A DNA stretch of 64,000 bases from Streptomyces graminofaciens (GCF_030294945.1 NZ_AP018448.1:4301001-4365000); one strand, 5' to 3'; counted from the first letter of the stretch, positions 18,608 through 27,323 are shown. The notes: generated from the sequence alone by a model not told the origin. Numbers and translations: made by a program.

Positions 18608-19384
18608 ATGACCGAAGTTCCGGTGGTCAAGGACGCGGTACCCGCGACCGACGACCTGGTCGTCCTGAAGAGCGTCAACAAGCACTTCGGCGCGTTGCAC
18701 GTACTGCAGGACATCGATCTGACAATCGCCAGGGGTGAGGTCGTCGTGGTGATCGGGCCCTCCGGGTCCGGCAAGTCCACCCTGTGCCGCACCATCAACC
18801 GGCTGGAGTCGATCGACTCCGGCGACATCCTGATCGACGGCAAGCCGCTGCCCGCCGAGGGCAAGTCGCTCGCCCGGCTGCGGGCCGACGTCGGCATGGT
18901 GTTCCAGTCGTTCAATCTCTTCGCACACAAGACCGTGCTGGAGAACGTGATGCTGGGACAGCTGAAGGTCCGCAAGACCGACAAGAGGCAGGCCGAGGAG
19001 AAGGCGCGGAGCCTGCTGGACCGGGTCGGCGTGGGCACGCAGGCCGACAAGTACCCGGCGCAACTCTCCGGTGGCCAGCAGCAGCGGGTGGCGATCGCCC
19101 GGGCCCTGGCCATGGATCCGAAGGTCATGCTCTTCGACGAGCCGACCTCGGCACTCGACCCCGAGATGATCAATGAGGTCCTGGAGGTCATGCAGCAGCT
19201 CGCCCGCGACGGCATGACCATGGTCGTGGTCACCCACGAGATGGGCTTCGCCCGTTCGGCCGCCAACCGGGTGGTCTTCATGGCTGACGGCCGCATCGTC
19301 GAAGAGGCTGTGCCGGACCAGTTCTTCAGCAACCCCCGCAGCGACCGGGCCAAGGACTTCCTCTCGAAGATCCTGCACCACTGA
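18608..19384 (+). CDS. gluA: Glutamate ABC transporter ATP-binding protein GluA
   Basis: This 258-residue ABC ATPase of the polar amino acid uptake family shows Walker [10 protein letters not shown], the Q-loop in MVFQSFNLF, the signature [17 protein letters not shown], Walker [15 protein letters not shown] and the switch histidine in [13 protein letters not shown]. It energises import through GluC-GluD. It is first in gluABCD, with gluB 80 bp downstream. Length and motif order are those of full-length family members. The product name follows synteny with the S. coelicolor glutamate system. Confidence 0.93.
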   Translation: MTEVPVVKDAVPATDDLVVLKSVNKHFGALHVLQDIDLTIARGEVVVVIGPSGSGKSTLCRTINRLESIDSGDILIDGKPLPAEGKSLARLRADVGMVFQSFNLFAHKTVLENVMLGQLKVRKTDKRQAEEKARSLLDRVGVGTQADKYPAQLSGGQQQRVAIARALAMDPKVMLFDEPTSALDPEMINEVLEVMQQLARDGMTMVVVTHEMGFARSAANRVVFMADGRIVEEAVPDQFFSNPRSDRAKDFLSKILHH

Positions 19385-19464
19385 CGCCCCACCGGCCCGA
19401 CCACGGCCGACGCCACCCGCACCACGACGGTCCGCATCTCTTCATCAGCCAAAGGATGTTCACC

Positions 19465-20319
19465 ATGAAGCTTCGCAAGGTCTCCGCCGCGGCGGCCACC
19501 GCCCTCGTCCTCGCCCTGACGGCCACCGCCTGTGGCGGCGACAACGGCGACGACAACGGGTCGGACACCGGCTCCGGTTCCGGCGGCGGCGACAAGATCA
19601 AGATCGGCATCAAGTACGACCAGCCCGGTCTCGGCCTGAAGGAGCCCGACGGCACCTTCTCCGGCTTCGACGTCGACGTGGCGACCTACGTCGCCAAGGA
19701 GCTCGGCTACGACCCCAAGCAGATCGAGTTCGTCGAGACCAAGAGCGCCGACCGTGAGAACGCGCTGGACCGCGGCGATGTCAAGTTCATCGCGGCCACC
19801 TACTCGATCAACGACGAGCGCGCGAAGCTGGTCGACTTCGCCGGCCCGTACCTGCTGGCCCACCAGGACCTGCTGATCAAGGCCGACTCGGACATCTCCA
19901 AGGGCACGGACCTCAACGGCAAGAAGCTCTGCTCGGTGACCGGCTCCACCTCGGCGCAGAACGTCAAGGAGTCGATCGCCCCGAAGGCCCAGCTGAAGGA
20001 GTACGGCACGTACTCGGAGTGCATCGCCGGCCTGCAGAGCGGCGCCGTCGACGCGGTCACCACCGACGACTCGATCCTCGCGGGCTTCGCCTCCCAGGCG
20101 AACTACAAGGGTCAGTTCAAGCTCGCGGGTCTGAAGCTCAGCAACGAGAACTACGGCATCGGCGTCAAGAAGGGCGACACTGCGACCGTGGACAAGATCA
20201 ACAAGGCGCTGGAGAAGATGGTCAGCGACGGCGCCTGGGAGACCGCGGTCAAGGAGAACTTCGGCCCGGCCGGCTACAAGAACGAGCCGGCCCCGAAGAT
20301 CGGCGACATCGTCAAGTAA
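19465..20319 (+). CDS. gluB: Glutamate-binding lipoprotein GluB
   Basis: ATG 19465 is preferred over in-frame ATG 19456 because AAAGGA (19451-19456) lies 8 nt before it. The 284-residue product starts with a lipoprotein signal ending in the lipobox LTATAC, then a Gly/Asp/Ser spacer. The type 3 solute-binding fold follows: the family signature GFDVDVATYVAKELGY, the domain hinge near RAKLVDFAGPYL, and GSTSAQNVKE. It should be tethered to the outer face of the membrane and deliver glutamate to GluCD. A strong hairpin separates it from gluC. Confidence 0.92.
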   Translation: MKLRKVSAAAATALVLALTATACGGDNGDDNGSDTGSGSGGGDKIKIGIKYDQPGLGLKEPDGTFSGFDVDVATYVAKELGYDPKQIEFVETKSADRENALDRGDVKFIAATYSINDERAKLVDFAGPYLLAHQDLLIKADSDISKGTDLNGKKLCSVTGSTSAQNVKESIAPKAQLKEYGTYSECIAGLQSGAVDAVTTDDSILAGFASQANYKGQFKLAGLKLSNENYGIGVKKGDTATVDKINKALEKMVSDGAWETAVKENFGPAGYKNEPAPKIGDIVK

Positions 20320-20348
20320 GCGGGTATCCGCAACCAGCGCGGGGATTC

Positions 20349-20406
20349 GCAGGCGCGCCGCCGCCCGCCGCAAGGCGAGGTGAGGGCGGCGGTGCGCCGC
20401 GCCTGC
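20349..20406. terminator. Intercistronic hairpin between gluB and gluC
   Basis: The arms gcaggcgcg + ccgccgccc (20349-20366) pair exactly with gggcggcgg + cgcgcctgc (20384-20392, 20398-20406), apart from a 5-nt bulge (tgcgc). This gives 18 G/C-rich pairs with a 17-nt loop and no U-tract. It resembles the hairpins that stabilise binding-protein mRNA or partly terminate ahead of permease genes, which would let gluB be made in excess over gluCD. Confidence 0.6.
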
Positions 20407-20440
20407 CACGTACGCCACACACCCGGAAGCGCGGGAGACA

Positions 20441-21118
20441 GTGTTCGACTTCCTTTCAAAATATAACGACCCGACCCTGTTGGGCGCCTTCTGGGTGACG
20501 ATCCAACTCACCCTGTTCTCAGCCGTAGGCTCCCTGATCTGGGGAACGCTGCTGGCCGGCATGCGGGTCAGCCCCGTACCCCTGATGCGCGGTTTCGGCA
20601 CCGTCTATGTGAACGTCGTGCGGAACATCCCGCTGACCGTCATCATCGTCTTCACGTCGCTCGGCCTCGCCGACATCTTCGGCATGACGATGGGCGCGCC
20701 GGACGATTTCAAGCTCCAGGGCTTCCGGCTCGCCATCCTGGGCTTCGTCGCCTACACCGCCGCTTTCGTCTGCGAGGCGCTGCGTTCCGGCATCAACACG
20801 GTGCCCGTCGGCCAGGCCGAAGCAGCACGCGCCATCGGGCTGAACTTCAGCCAGGTACTCAGACTCATCGTGCTTCCGCAAGCGTTCCGCGCCGTCATCG
20901 GCCCGCTGGCCAACGTGCTGATCGCGCTGACCAAGAACACGACCGTGGCAGCGGCGATCGGTGTAGGCGAGGCCGCCCTCCTGATGAAGTCGATGATCGA
21001 GAAGGAGGCGCAGACGGTGCTCATTGCCGCGATCTTCGCCTTCGGATTCGTAGTACTGACCCTGCCCACCGGCCTGTTCCTCGGCTGGTTGAGCAAGCGA
21101 CTGGCGGTGAAGCGATGA
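20441..21118 (+). CDS. gluC: Glutamate ABC transporter permease GluC
   Basis: This 225-residue inner-membrane permease of the HisMQ/GlnP type starts at GTG 20441 behind a GGGAG box. Several hydrophobic helices are evident. The ATPase-coupling EAA loop reads EALRSGINTVPVGQAEAARAIGL (residues about 109-131), with the conserved glycine. It forms a heterodimeric channel with GluD. It overlaps gluD by ATGA, so the two are translationally coupled. Confidence 0.92.
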   Translation: MFDFLSKYNDPTLLGAFWVTIQLTLFSAVGSLIWGTLLAGMRVSPVPLMRGFGTVYVNVVRNIPLTVIIVFTSLGLADIFGMTMGAPDDFKLQGFRLAILGFVAYTAAFVCEALRSGINTVPVGQAEAARAIGLNFSQVLRLIVLPQAFRAVIGPLANVLIALTKNTTVAAAIGVGEAALLMKSMIEKEAQTVLIAAIFAFGFVVLTLPTGLFLGWLSKRLAVKR

Positions 21119-22041
21119 GTTCCGTCCTCTACGACGCCCCCGGCCCTCGGGCCAAACGGCGCAACACGATCCTAACGGTGGCCTTCGTCGTCATGCTCGC
21201 CCTGCTCCTGTGGTGGATCTGGCGAGTGCTGGACGACAAGGGGCAGCTGGAGTGGAAGCTCTGGGAGCCGTTCATCACGTCCCAGGCCTGGGACACGTAT
21301 CTGCTCCCCGGCCTCGCCAATACTCTCAAGGCCGCAGGCCTCGCCATGGTGATCGCCCTCCCGCTGGGCGCGTTCTTCGGCATCGCGCGCCTCTCCGACC
21401 ACCGCTGGATCCGCATCCCCGCCGGTGCGGTGGTCGAGTTCTTCCGGGCGATCCCCGTACTGCTCCTGATGCTGTTCGCCTTCCAGTTCTACGTCCGTTC
21501 CACCGGCCTCAGCACCGAGTACCGGCCGCTTTACGCGGTCGTCACCGGTCTGGTGCTCTACAACGCCTCGGTCCTCGCCGAAGTCGTACGCGCCGGAATC
21601 CTGGCCCTGCCCAAGGGCCAGACAGAGGCCGCCCAGGCGATCGGTCTGCGCAAGGGACAGACGATGTCCACCATCCTGTTGCCGCAGGCGGTCACCGTCA
21701 TGCTGCCGGCCATCGTCAGCCAGCTAGTCGTCATCGTGAAGGACACGGCGCTCGGCGGCGTGATGCTGACCTTCCCCGAGCTGCTCAACTCCCGCGGCAC
21801 CCTGGCGGCCAACTACGCCAACGTCGTCCCGAGTTTCATCGTGGTGGCGATCATCTTCATCATCCTGAACTTCCTCATCACCAGCTTCGCGAGCTGGCTG
21901 GAGGGCAGGTTGCGGCGGGGCAAGAAGTCGACGGGTGCGGTGCTCGGCCCGGCGGCAGTCGAAGGCACCGCCTCCACTGGCGCAGGCGGCGGCCTCCTCC
22001 CCGGCGGTGTTGTCGGTGGCGGCGGGGACAGCGGCAACTGA
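21115..22041 (+). CDS. gluD: Glutamate ABC transporter permease GluD
   Basis: The 308-residue permease starts at ATG 21115 within the gluC stop. Its N-terminal helix (VAFVVMLALLLWWIWRVL) is followed by the HisMQ-type core, with the EAA loop EVVRAGILALPKGQTEAAQAIGL (about 160-182). The C-terminal 35 residues are a charged, then Gly/Ala-rich cytoplasmic tail. It partners GluC. A strong terminator follows 50 bp downstream and marks the end of the operon. Confidence 0.92.
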   Translation: MSSVLYDAPGPRAKRRNTILTVAFVVMLALLLWWIWRVLDDKGQLEWKLWEPFITSQAWDTYLLPGLANTLKAAGLAMVIALPLGAFFGIARLSDHRWIRIPAGAVVEFFRAIPVLLLMLFAFQFYVRSTGLSTEYRPLYAVVTGLVLYNASVLAEVVRAGILALPKGQTEAAQAIGLRKGQTMSTILLPQAVTVMLPAIVSQLVVIVKDTALGGVMLTFPELLNSRGTLAANYANVVPSFIVVAIIFIILNFLITSFASWLEGRLRRGKKSTGAVLGPAAVEGTASTGAGGGLLPGGVVGGGGDSGN

Positions 22042-22090
22042 CGGGCGGTCGGGCGGCGTCTGCACTCAGGGTCCGCCGAATCAGGCCGTA

Positions 22091-22131
22091 CGGAGGCAGT
22101 GGCGTGATCGCCACTGCCTCCGCCGTTTTAT
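22091..22131 (+). terminator. Rho-independent terminator of gluABCD
   Basis: A perfect 14-bp stem, cggaggcagtggcg (22091-22104) with cgccactgcctccg (22109-22122), has a tgat loop and is followed by ccgttttat. This is a canonical intrinsic terminator, 50 bp after the gluD stop. Confidence 0.92.
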
Positions 22132-22842
22132 ACATCCTCCACGAAGGGCAAGCGTGCTGTCGGTCTGTCACTGACTGACATTGCAGGGTGGGATCCGTTC
22201 AACCACACCTGGGAGGCAACAGTTACGGGGACTCCTGAGAGCGGGTTCGACCTGATCAGGGGCATTGATCCAGCGTCGGGATGAGGTCCGCGTAAACGAA
22301 CGGTCACCAGCCGATCTTCGAGATGTCGACGCTCGCGAATCCCGGTCTGCCGCTCCCGATGGTCAAAACGTTCGCCGATGCGCTCACTGCCATGAAGACC
22401 GATGCCGTCTACGGTGCCGACCGGGCCCCGAAAACCCTGGGGGACCACACTGACGGCGCTCAGGGCCGTGTCGCAAAGAAGGCCGACCCAAATCGTGGAA
22501 ATCGGCAGTGGCCCACTGACTCGCTCAATAGATCACCAACAGTACACTCCACTCGCCGTAGGCGACTCGACGTCCAGCCACGAGCAAGAGAACGGGAAGG
22601 GCACGGATCAGGTCAGCAGCGATACCAAACAGGACGACGCGGTTGCAACTGCCACCTTTACCCCCCCCTGGCTGGCACCCCGATCGCTAATCACGCGCAA
22701 AGGAGTGGCGACCAGAGTCGCCAGCCGCGGTGTTTCGCCGCCTCTCGATCACCGCACTAGCCTCGCGCTTTCACGAGGCGGGGTGTCCGAGGCTTGATCA
22801 AATAAGCGGAGAGTGCTCCTGACCTGCAACGATGGGACTTGT
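22132..22842. other. Gene-poor stretch with probable coding remnants
   Basis: About 710 bp between the glu terminator and the insertion sequence hold no intact gene I can defend. Two short stretches read like protein but are cut by stops: 22146-22281 in the + frame (includes GLSLTDIAGWDPFNHTWEA and TPESGFDLIRGIDPASG) and 22316-22445 (includes IFEMSTLANPGLPLPMVK and FADALTAMKTDAVYGADRA). They may be fragments of a decayed mobile gene. Base composition is less G/C-biased than the flanks. Confidence 0.4.
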
Positions 22843-23717
22843 CTAAGGGCTGTCCCGTAACTGCTGGTCACGGATGAGATGATCTTGTCGTGTCTGGTGT
22901 GATCACGGCGTCGGAGCCGTCCTGGATAGCCCCGTTCACCGGGCTGAGCCCGCGTCAGTTCGGCAAGCTAATCACCGCGCTGCGGCGCGAAAGCGCGGAT
23001 CCGGTCCGCAGGGGCCGCCCGTGGAGCCTGCCTCTGGAGGACCGGGTCCTGCTGGTCGCCGCGTACTGGCGGACCAACCTGACCCTGCGCCAACTGGCGC
23101 CGTTGTTCGGGGTGTCCAAGTCCGCGGCCGACCGGATCGTCGATCACCTCGGCCCGGCGCTGGCACTGCAGCCACGTAAACGGTTCCGCCGTGACGCCGT
23201 GCTGATCGTTGACGGCACCCTCGTCCCCACTCGCGACCACACGGTCGCCGAGCAGTCGAAGAACTATCGGTACTCGACCAACCACCAGGTCGTCATCGAC
23301 GCCGATACCCGGCTGGTCGTAGCAGTTGGACGGCCGTTGCCGGGCAACCGCAACGACTGCAAGGCATGGGAGTTGTCCGGCGCGAAGGACGCCGTCGGCC
23401 GCGCCACGGTGATCGCGGACGGCGGCTACCGGGGCACCGGCCTGATCATCCCGCACCGCCGCGAACCCGGCCAGACCGAACTCCCCACCTGGAAAGAGGA
23501 ACACAACACCTCCCACCGCAAGGTCCGTGCCCGCGTCGAGCACGCCTTCGCCCGCATGAAGACCTGGAAGATCCTCCGCGACTGCCGACTCAAGGGCGAC
23601 GGCGTCCACCACGCCATGCTCGGCATCGCCCGCCTGCACAACCTCACCCTCGCCGGCTGACGCAGAAGCAGGCAGGTCAACAAACACGTCGTAGATCATT
23701 TACGGGACAACGCTTAG
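22843..23717 (+). mobile_element. IS5-family insertion sequence (IS112-like)
   Basis: The left end ctaagggctgtcccgtaa (22843-22860) and the inverted right end ttacgggacaacgcttag (23700-23717) match at 15 of 18 positions, with tgtcccgtaa perfect. The core between GGCTGTCCC and its partner is about 865 bp and encodes one transposase. Size and single-ORF organisation match the IS112 group of Streptomyces. The outer CTAAG/CTTAG pair could be part of the inverted repeat or of a palindromic target; a clean direct target duplication is not visible. Confidence 0.8.
22890..23660 (+). CDS. IS5-family transposase
   Basis: This 256-residue DDE transposase has an N-terminal helix-turn-helix part (LTLRQLAPLFGVSKSAADRIVDHL, about residues 67-90). 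The DDE_Tnp_4-type catalytic domain follows: D in LIVDGTLVP, D in VIADGGYRG and E in RARVEHAFARMK. Length equals that of IS112-type transposases and there is no internal stop, so the element may still be active. Confidence 0.93.
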   Translation: MSGVITASEPSWIAPFTGLSPRQFGKLITALRRESADPVRRGRPWSLPLEDRVLLVAAYWRTNLTLRQLAPLFGVSKSAADRIVDHLGPALALQPRKRFRRDAVLIVDGTLVPTRDHTVAEQSKNYRYSTNHQVVIDADTRLVVAVGRPLPGNRNDCKAWELSGAKDAVGRATVIADGGYRGTGLIIPHRREPGQTELPTWKEEHNTSHRKVRARVEHAFARMKTWKILRDCRLKGDGVHHAMLGIARLHNLTLAG

Positions 23718-24262
23718 TACCGCGCTCTACGAGTCGCCGAGCGGCGTCCCATCTTTCTGGGCGCCGCTTCTCAGGTGACAGGCTTTGCCCGGCCGATGTC
23801 TCCGCTCCGTCGCGACGACCAAAGCAAGCCCGTCCGCAAGACAAACCGCCAGGTCGGATTGCCTACAGACCGTGTGCGCCACGGAATCGACCGATGGATT
23901 CCAGCCATAAAACGACCGAAGTAGACTCCTCGATTTTCAGTCATCACCCGGCCAGAAATCCCCCATCCGATTCCAGCCCGCCGCATCCGGAATTAATCCC
24001 CTCAGTTACCTTGAGGGCACCGCGTCGACCTTGCCCCATTTCTTCCAATCTCCAGGAATGCAAAGCTCAAATAATCCTCAGAAGATTGATACCGCACTTG
24101 CCTCCCATTGCCAGATCTGGAATTTTTAATGGCCGCACAGAGAGCTAAATTCCTCTCCGTGCACAGGGGGAGGCGTGACGTCCAGACCAACGCCACGCCC
24201 CCTGCTTCCCGTCAGGTAAAACGTCACGATTTGACCGCAAAGGAAGTAGGCGAAGAAGGTTG
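23718..24262. other. Lower-GC non-coding stretch between IS and small secreted genes
   Basis: These 545 bp have no convincing gene. Composition is close to even GC in parts (24010-24130 includes aatcctcagaagattgat and ggaatttttaat), unlike the core chromosome, which suggests foreign origin. The promoter for the following small secreted gene presumably lies in the last 100 bp. Confidence 0.5.
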
Positions 24263-24601
24263 ATGAAGAATTTCCGCCATCGACGGACCGTCACCACCCC
24301 GGCACTTGGAATGCTGCTGGCTGGCATCCTCTCGCTCGGCTCGGGGGCACCCGCATCAGCGTCCGATGCCAGCATCATGGCGCGGCCCACCAATTGTCAC
24401 TATGAGGTCTGGGGCTACTGGGGCTCGGTCGCCAACTGCCAAAACCACAATGGCGGCTCCTACCGAGCCCTCGTCAGGTGCAAGTACCCGGAAGGAAAGG
24501 TGCGCGCCTACGAGGGCCCATGGAAGCAGACGGCAGATTCCCGAGCGTACTGCCAGGGAGACTCAAAACCCGTTTCCGCGGGCATCGAGACTCGCGTCTA
24601 G
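24263..24601 (+). CDS. Small secreted four-cysteine protein (paralogue A)
   Basis: The 112-residue product starts at ATG 24263 behind GAAGAAGG. A Sec signal peptide is clear: basic MKNFRHRRT, a hydrophobic core, and a likely AXA cleavage site in PASAS. The mature part of about 75 residues has cysteines in TNCHYE, ANCQNH, VRCKYP and AYCQGD, plus an NGGSYRALVRC motif and GPWK. I do not recognise the family. It shares its layout with the next gene, 35 bp downstream on the same strand. Disulfide bonding and an extracellular role are inferred. Confidence 0.75.
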   Translation: MKNFRHRRTVTTPALGMLLAGILSLGSGAPASASDASIMARPTNCHYEVWGYWGSVANCQNHNGGSYRALVRCKYPEGKVRAYEGPWKQTADSRAYCQGDSKPVSAGIETRV

Positions 24602-24636
24602 AAAACGACCGGCAGGCAGGAAAGGATCAGAGGCGC

Positions 24637-24996
24637 ATGAAGAAGAAGTATTCGAAGGTGCTCACCGCCACGGGTATGGCAGCCTGTTTCATTCTGGGAC
24701 TCCAAGGCTCAGCCAATGCGGCCCGCGCGGAAGACACGTCAGCTTCGACTGAAATGTCCATAACGGCCTGGCCAACAGGGTGCTCCAACGGCAAGTACGA
24801 GGACGGCTGGGCGGCCAAGTGCACCGACAGCAATGGTGGACGCTACAGAGCAACCGTGACGTGTAAGCCTGACGGGGGCGGGCCACTCATCGTTCGCTAT
24901 CCGGCGGTTTGGAAGTCCAAGGGGCTTTCCATCGTTTACTGCCCGCCGCTCACCTTGAACATCAGTGGCGGCATCATCACAAAGTCAACCAGTTAG
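24637..24996 (+). CDS. Small secreted four-cysteine protein (paralogue B)
   Basis: ATG 24637 (MKKKYSKVLTATG) is chosen because it gives a proper Sec signal peptide (cleavage near SANAARAED) and has AGGATCAGAGG just upstream; earlier in-frame starts would overlap paralogue A. The mature part keeps the same landmarks as its neighbour: TGCSNG, AKCTDS, NGGRYRATVTC, a Tyr/Trp-containing stretch (RYPAVWKSK) and VYCPP. The pair looks like a tandem duplication that has diverged considerably. Function unknown; a secreted antimicrobial or inhibitor-like role is only one possibility. Confidence 0.75.
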   Translation: MKKKYSKVLTATGMAACFILGLQGSANAARAEDTSASTEMSITAWPTGCSNGKYEDGWAAKCTDSNGGRYRATVTCKPDGGGPLIVRYPAVWKSKGLSIVYCPPLTLNISGGIITKSTS

Positions 24997-25439
24997 TACT
25001 GCGTCCTGTTTCAGGCTTCTGTGATGAGCCCCGGTTAGGAACGGGTGCGGCCACCGTGTGATCATCGTGGGTTGTCAGGACCCCTGAAGATGCGGTGGCC
25101 GCACTGGGGCTACTGACGAATGCCGAGCGCATGAGCTACTGGCGGCTTACCGAACAGGTCTTTCCTGGGTAATCCGAGGGATAACTCCACGTCCGCTGGG
25201 CGCACCCAACCGCGTCCGCACCGTTCATGCTGCATGGCTCGCGCGCTGCGCGACTGTTGGAAACACGATCCAGGTAAGGGTGAACAACTCGGAGACCGCA
25301 GCCCGACCACCACCGCCCGCCGTCACTTGACGCAAGCACCGGCAATGGGTTGCATACGTTCTGTGATCGTGCACCCTGCTCCAACTTCCTGTTCACCCAC
25401 GTCCGTCAGGACTTCACTCCGGGCAGGGGGCGCCGCGCC
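24997..25439. other. Intergenic stretch with a 12-bp inverted repeat
   Basis: These 443 bp have no supported gene. A perfect 12-bp inverted repeat, gtgcggccaccg (25045-25056) and cggtggccgcac (25093-25104), encloses 36 nt. Downstream, 25098-25168 can be read as ALGLLTNAERMSYWRLTEQV, which ends at a stop, so it may be the tail of a lost mobile gene. The segment marks the right boundary of the lower-GC island. Confidence 0.4.
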
Positions 25440-27128
25440 GTGGACCCGGTGATCATCGTCGGCGCGGGGCCCGTGGGGCTCACGCTCGCCCTTGCGCTGG
25501 CGCGCCAGGAGGTCCCGTCCGTGGTCCTCGACGAAGGCCCCGGCAAGGACGAGCAGCGGCTTGCGCGGACCGTCGTCCTGCACGAGGACACGGCCGCTCT
25601 GATGGAACGGCTGACCGGGTTCCCGCTCTCCGAGGCCGGGTTCCGTTGGGCCGGATGGCGGTCGATGCGGCGCAGGCAGGTGATGCGTCACGTCCGGTTC
25701 CAGGAACCAGGCGAAACGGATCCTCAGGTCGACACCCATGGCGTGGGGAGGCCCCTCAGCGGCCCCGAGGAGACCGTCGAGGGCTCCGCCGACCTCCCCC
25801 CGCTCCACATCGCCCAGCACGTCCTGACCACCGCCCTGCGCGAGGCCATCGGCGAGGAACACCTCGTCAAGGTCGTGGTCGAGAGCCGGCTGGACGCGAT
25901 CGAACAGGAACCGTCCGGCGTCACGGCCCACACCCGCGGCCCCAAGAGCACCTGGTGGCGCGGCAGCTACCTCGTGGGCTGCGACGGCCCGCGCTCGACG
26001 GTCCGCAAACTCCAGGACATCCGCTTCCCCGGCCGTACGGCGGTGGAACGGCACGCGGTGGCCGCGCTGCGCACCGAACTCCCCTGGCAAGGCGAAGCGT
26101 TGCTGCACCGCACACCACCGTGGCGGTCGTCGGGCCCCTCCGGCGGTGAAGTGACCGCGCGCCCGCTCGACGACGACGTGTGGCGCCTGGACTGGCTGCT
26201 GCCCCCGGGCAAGGACCTGGTGACCCCCGACCTCCTCGTGGCCCGCGTCCGCGAGACCCTCGCGGGCTGGACGGGCGGTTCCACACCGCCGTACGAACTG
26301 CTGGACACCGGTGTGCACACCGTCCACCACCGGCTCGCGCGGCGCTGGCGGGTCGGCCGGGTGTTCCTCGCCGGGGACGCGGCCCACCTCCTCGGCGCGC
26401 TCGGTACCCAGGGCCTCGACGAGGGGCTGCGGGACGCCGACAACCTCGCCTGGAAACTGGCGCTGGCCTGGCACCACGGCTCGCACGAGGCCCTGCTCGA
26501 CAGCTACCAGTCGGAGCGGCGCGCCGTCGTCGCCGCCCGACTGCGCGCCGCCGACCAGGCACTCCCCCTGCTGCGCGGCGGCAAGGGCCTGCGCTCGTAC
26601 GTCCCCGGCTCGTCCCGGGGCCATGACGCACTGCTCTCCGACGGCCACCTGGGGCGCGGCGCTCTGGGCGCGCCGGGGGCGTACACCAACTCCCCCCTCA
26701 TGCCTCCCCGCGCCGACTCGGAGGCGCCGGTCGACACCCTGCCCGGCGCCCAGGTCGTCGACGTACGGGTCACCGCCGAGGACGGCTCCTTCGTGCAGCT
26801 ACGGGACCGTCTCGGCCGTGGGGCACTGCTGGTGGTGCTGATCGCGCCGGGCACGGGGGTCTGGGAGCGCAAGCACTGGGTGAGCGCGGGCCTCATGCCC
26901 CGGCTCGCGGCCGCCGTCTCCGCCCTGCCCCACACCGCCGAACTCCTGGTGGCCGAGACCTACCCGGGCGCCGCCGCCCACAACGTTCTCCTCATCCGCC
27001 CCGACGGCCACCTCGTCACCGCCCTGACCGGCGTCCGCCCGGCCGACCTGTACGCGGCGGCGGAGGCGACACTGGGCGGAGCCGAGCAGCAGCCGGTGAC
27101 GACGGAAGCCACCGCGACCTCGCGATGA
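25440..27128 (+). CDS. FAD-dependent aromatic-type monooxygenase
   Basis: GTG 25440 is preferred because it places the FAD-binding motif GAGPVGLTLALA at the very N-terminus; longer in-frame starts only add unconserved residues. The 562-residue protein has the class A flavoprotein hydroxylase layout: Rossmann GxGxxG (residues 8-13), the DG motif in YLVGCDGPRSTVRKL, the second FAD motif FLAGDAAHLLGALGTQGLDEG with NLAWKLALAW, and a C-terminal thioredoxin-like domain (residues about 435-545). Such enzymes hydroxylate aromatic or polyketide rings with NAD(P)H and O2. No biosynthetic neighbours are present, so the substrate is unknown. Confidence 0.88.
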   Translation: MDPVIIVGAGPVGLTLALALARQEVPSVVLDEGPGKDEQRLARTVVLHEDTAALMERLTGFPLSEAGFRWAGWRSMRRRQVMRHVRFQEPGETDPQVDTHGVGRPLSGPEETVEGSADLPPLHIAQHVLTTALREAIGEEHLVKVVVESRLDAIEQEPSGVTAHTRGPKSTWWRGSYLVGCDGPRSTVRKLQDIRFPGRTAVERHAVAALRTELPWQGEALLHRTPPWRSSGPSGGEVTARPLDDDVWRLDWLLPPGKDLVTPDLLVARVRETLAGWTGGSTPPYELLDTGVHTVHHRLARRWRVGRVFLAGDAAHLLGALGTQGLDEGLRDADNLAWKLALAWHHGSHEALLDSYQSERRAVVAARLRAADQALPLLRGGKGLRSYVPGSSRGHDALLSDGHLGRGALGAPGAYTNSPLMPPRADSEAPVDTLPGAQVVDVRVTAEDGSFVQLRDRLGRGALLVVLIAPGTGVWERKHWVSAGLMPRLAAAVSALPHTAELLVAETYPGAAAHNVLLIRPDGHLVTALTGVRPADLYAAAEATLGGAEQQPVTTEATATSR

Positions 27129-27164
27129 GTGCCGGGAACCCTTGACGTCCCCTCGCCGGATCAG

Positions 27165-27200
27165 CCGACCGTCACTGTGTGTCCACATAGTGACGGTCGG
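27165..27200. promoter_or_regulatory. Perfect 12-bp inverted repeat upstream of the cysteine leader
   Basis: ccgaccgtcact (27165-27176) and agtgacggtcgg (27189-27200) are perfect complements around a 12-nt spacer. The repeat starts 36 bp after the monooxygenase stop and abuts a TTGACC -35 candidate. It could be a terminator for the monooxygenase (no U-tract) or an operator for the cysteine dioxygenase unit. Confidence 0.6.
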
Positions 27201-27229
27201 TTGACCGGTCCGCGAGACCGTGGTCTACT
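27201..27229 (+). promoter_or_regulatory. Candidate promoter for the cysteine dioxygenase unit
   Basis: TTGACC (27201-27206) is followed after 17 bp by TCTACT (27224-27229), a reasonable housekeeping-sigma promoter. It would place the transcript start about 40 nt before the leader peptide ATG. Confidence 0.45.
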
Positions 27230-27275
27230 CCGGATCGTGACCGACACCTCTACGCGCCTGTGGCGGAGGGTCCAT

Positions 27276-27323
27276 ATGGACCTCGTCCGCTACGCGGGCT
27301 GCGTGTGTCGTCCGTCCTGCTGA
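27276..27323 (+). CDS. Cysteine-rich leader peptide
   Basis: ATG 27276 lies 5 nt after a strong GGAGGG box and encodes the 15-residue MDLVRYAGCVCRPSC, ending at TGA 27321-27323. In-frame GTG 27237 would give a 28-residue version. Short peptides with this arginine/cysteine-rich ending are annotated as putative leader peptides before sulfur genes in Streptomyces, and polycysteine upstream frames in mycobacteria sense cysteine by ribosome stalling. It sits 84 bp before the cysteine dioxygenase start, so three Cys codons near its end make attenuation by cysteine supply a plausible mechanism. Confidence 0.75.
   Translation: MDLVRYAGCVCRPSC

Noticed and set aside
22402..22797. 131-codon plus-strand frame left of the IS element
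   Set aside because: No start context, no domain, and composition not matching coding sequence; kept only as a possible remnant region.
22843..23717. Target-site duplication of the insertion sequence
   Set aside because: The flanking CTAAG and CTTAG are complementary, not direct repeats, so no duplication can be claimed.
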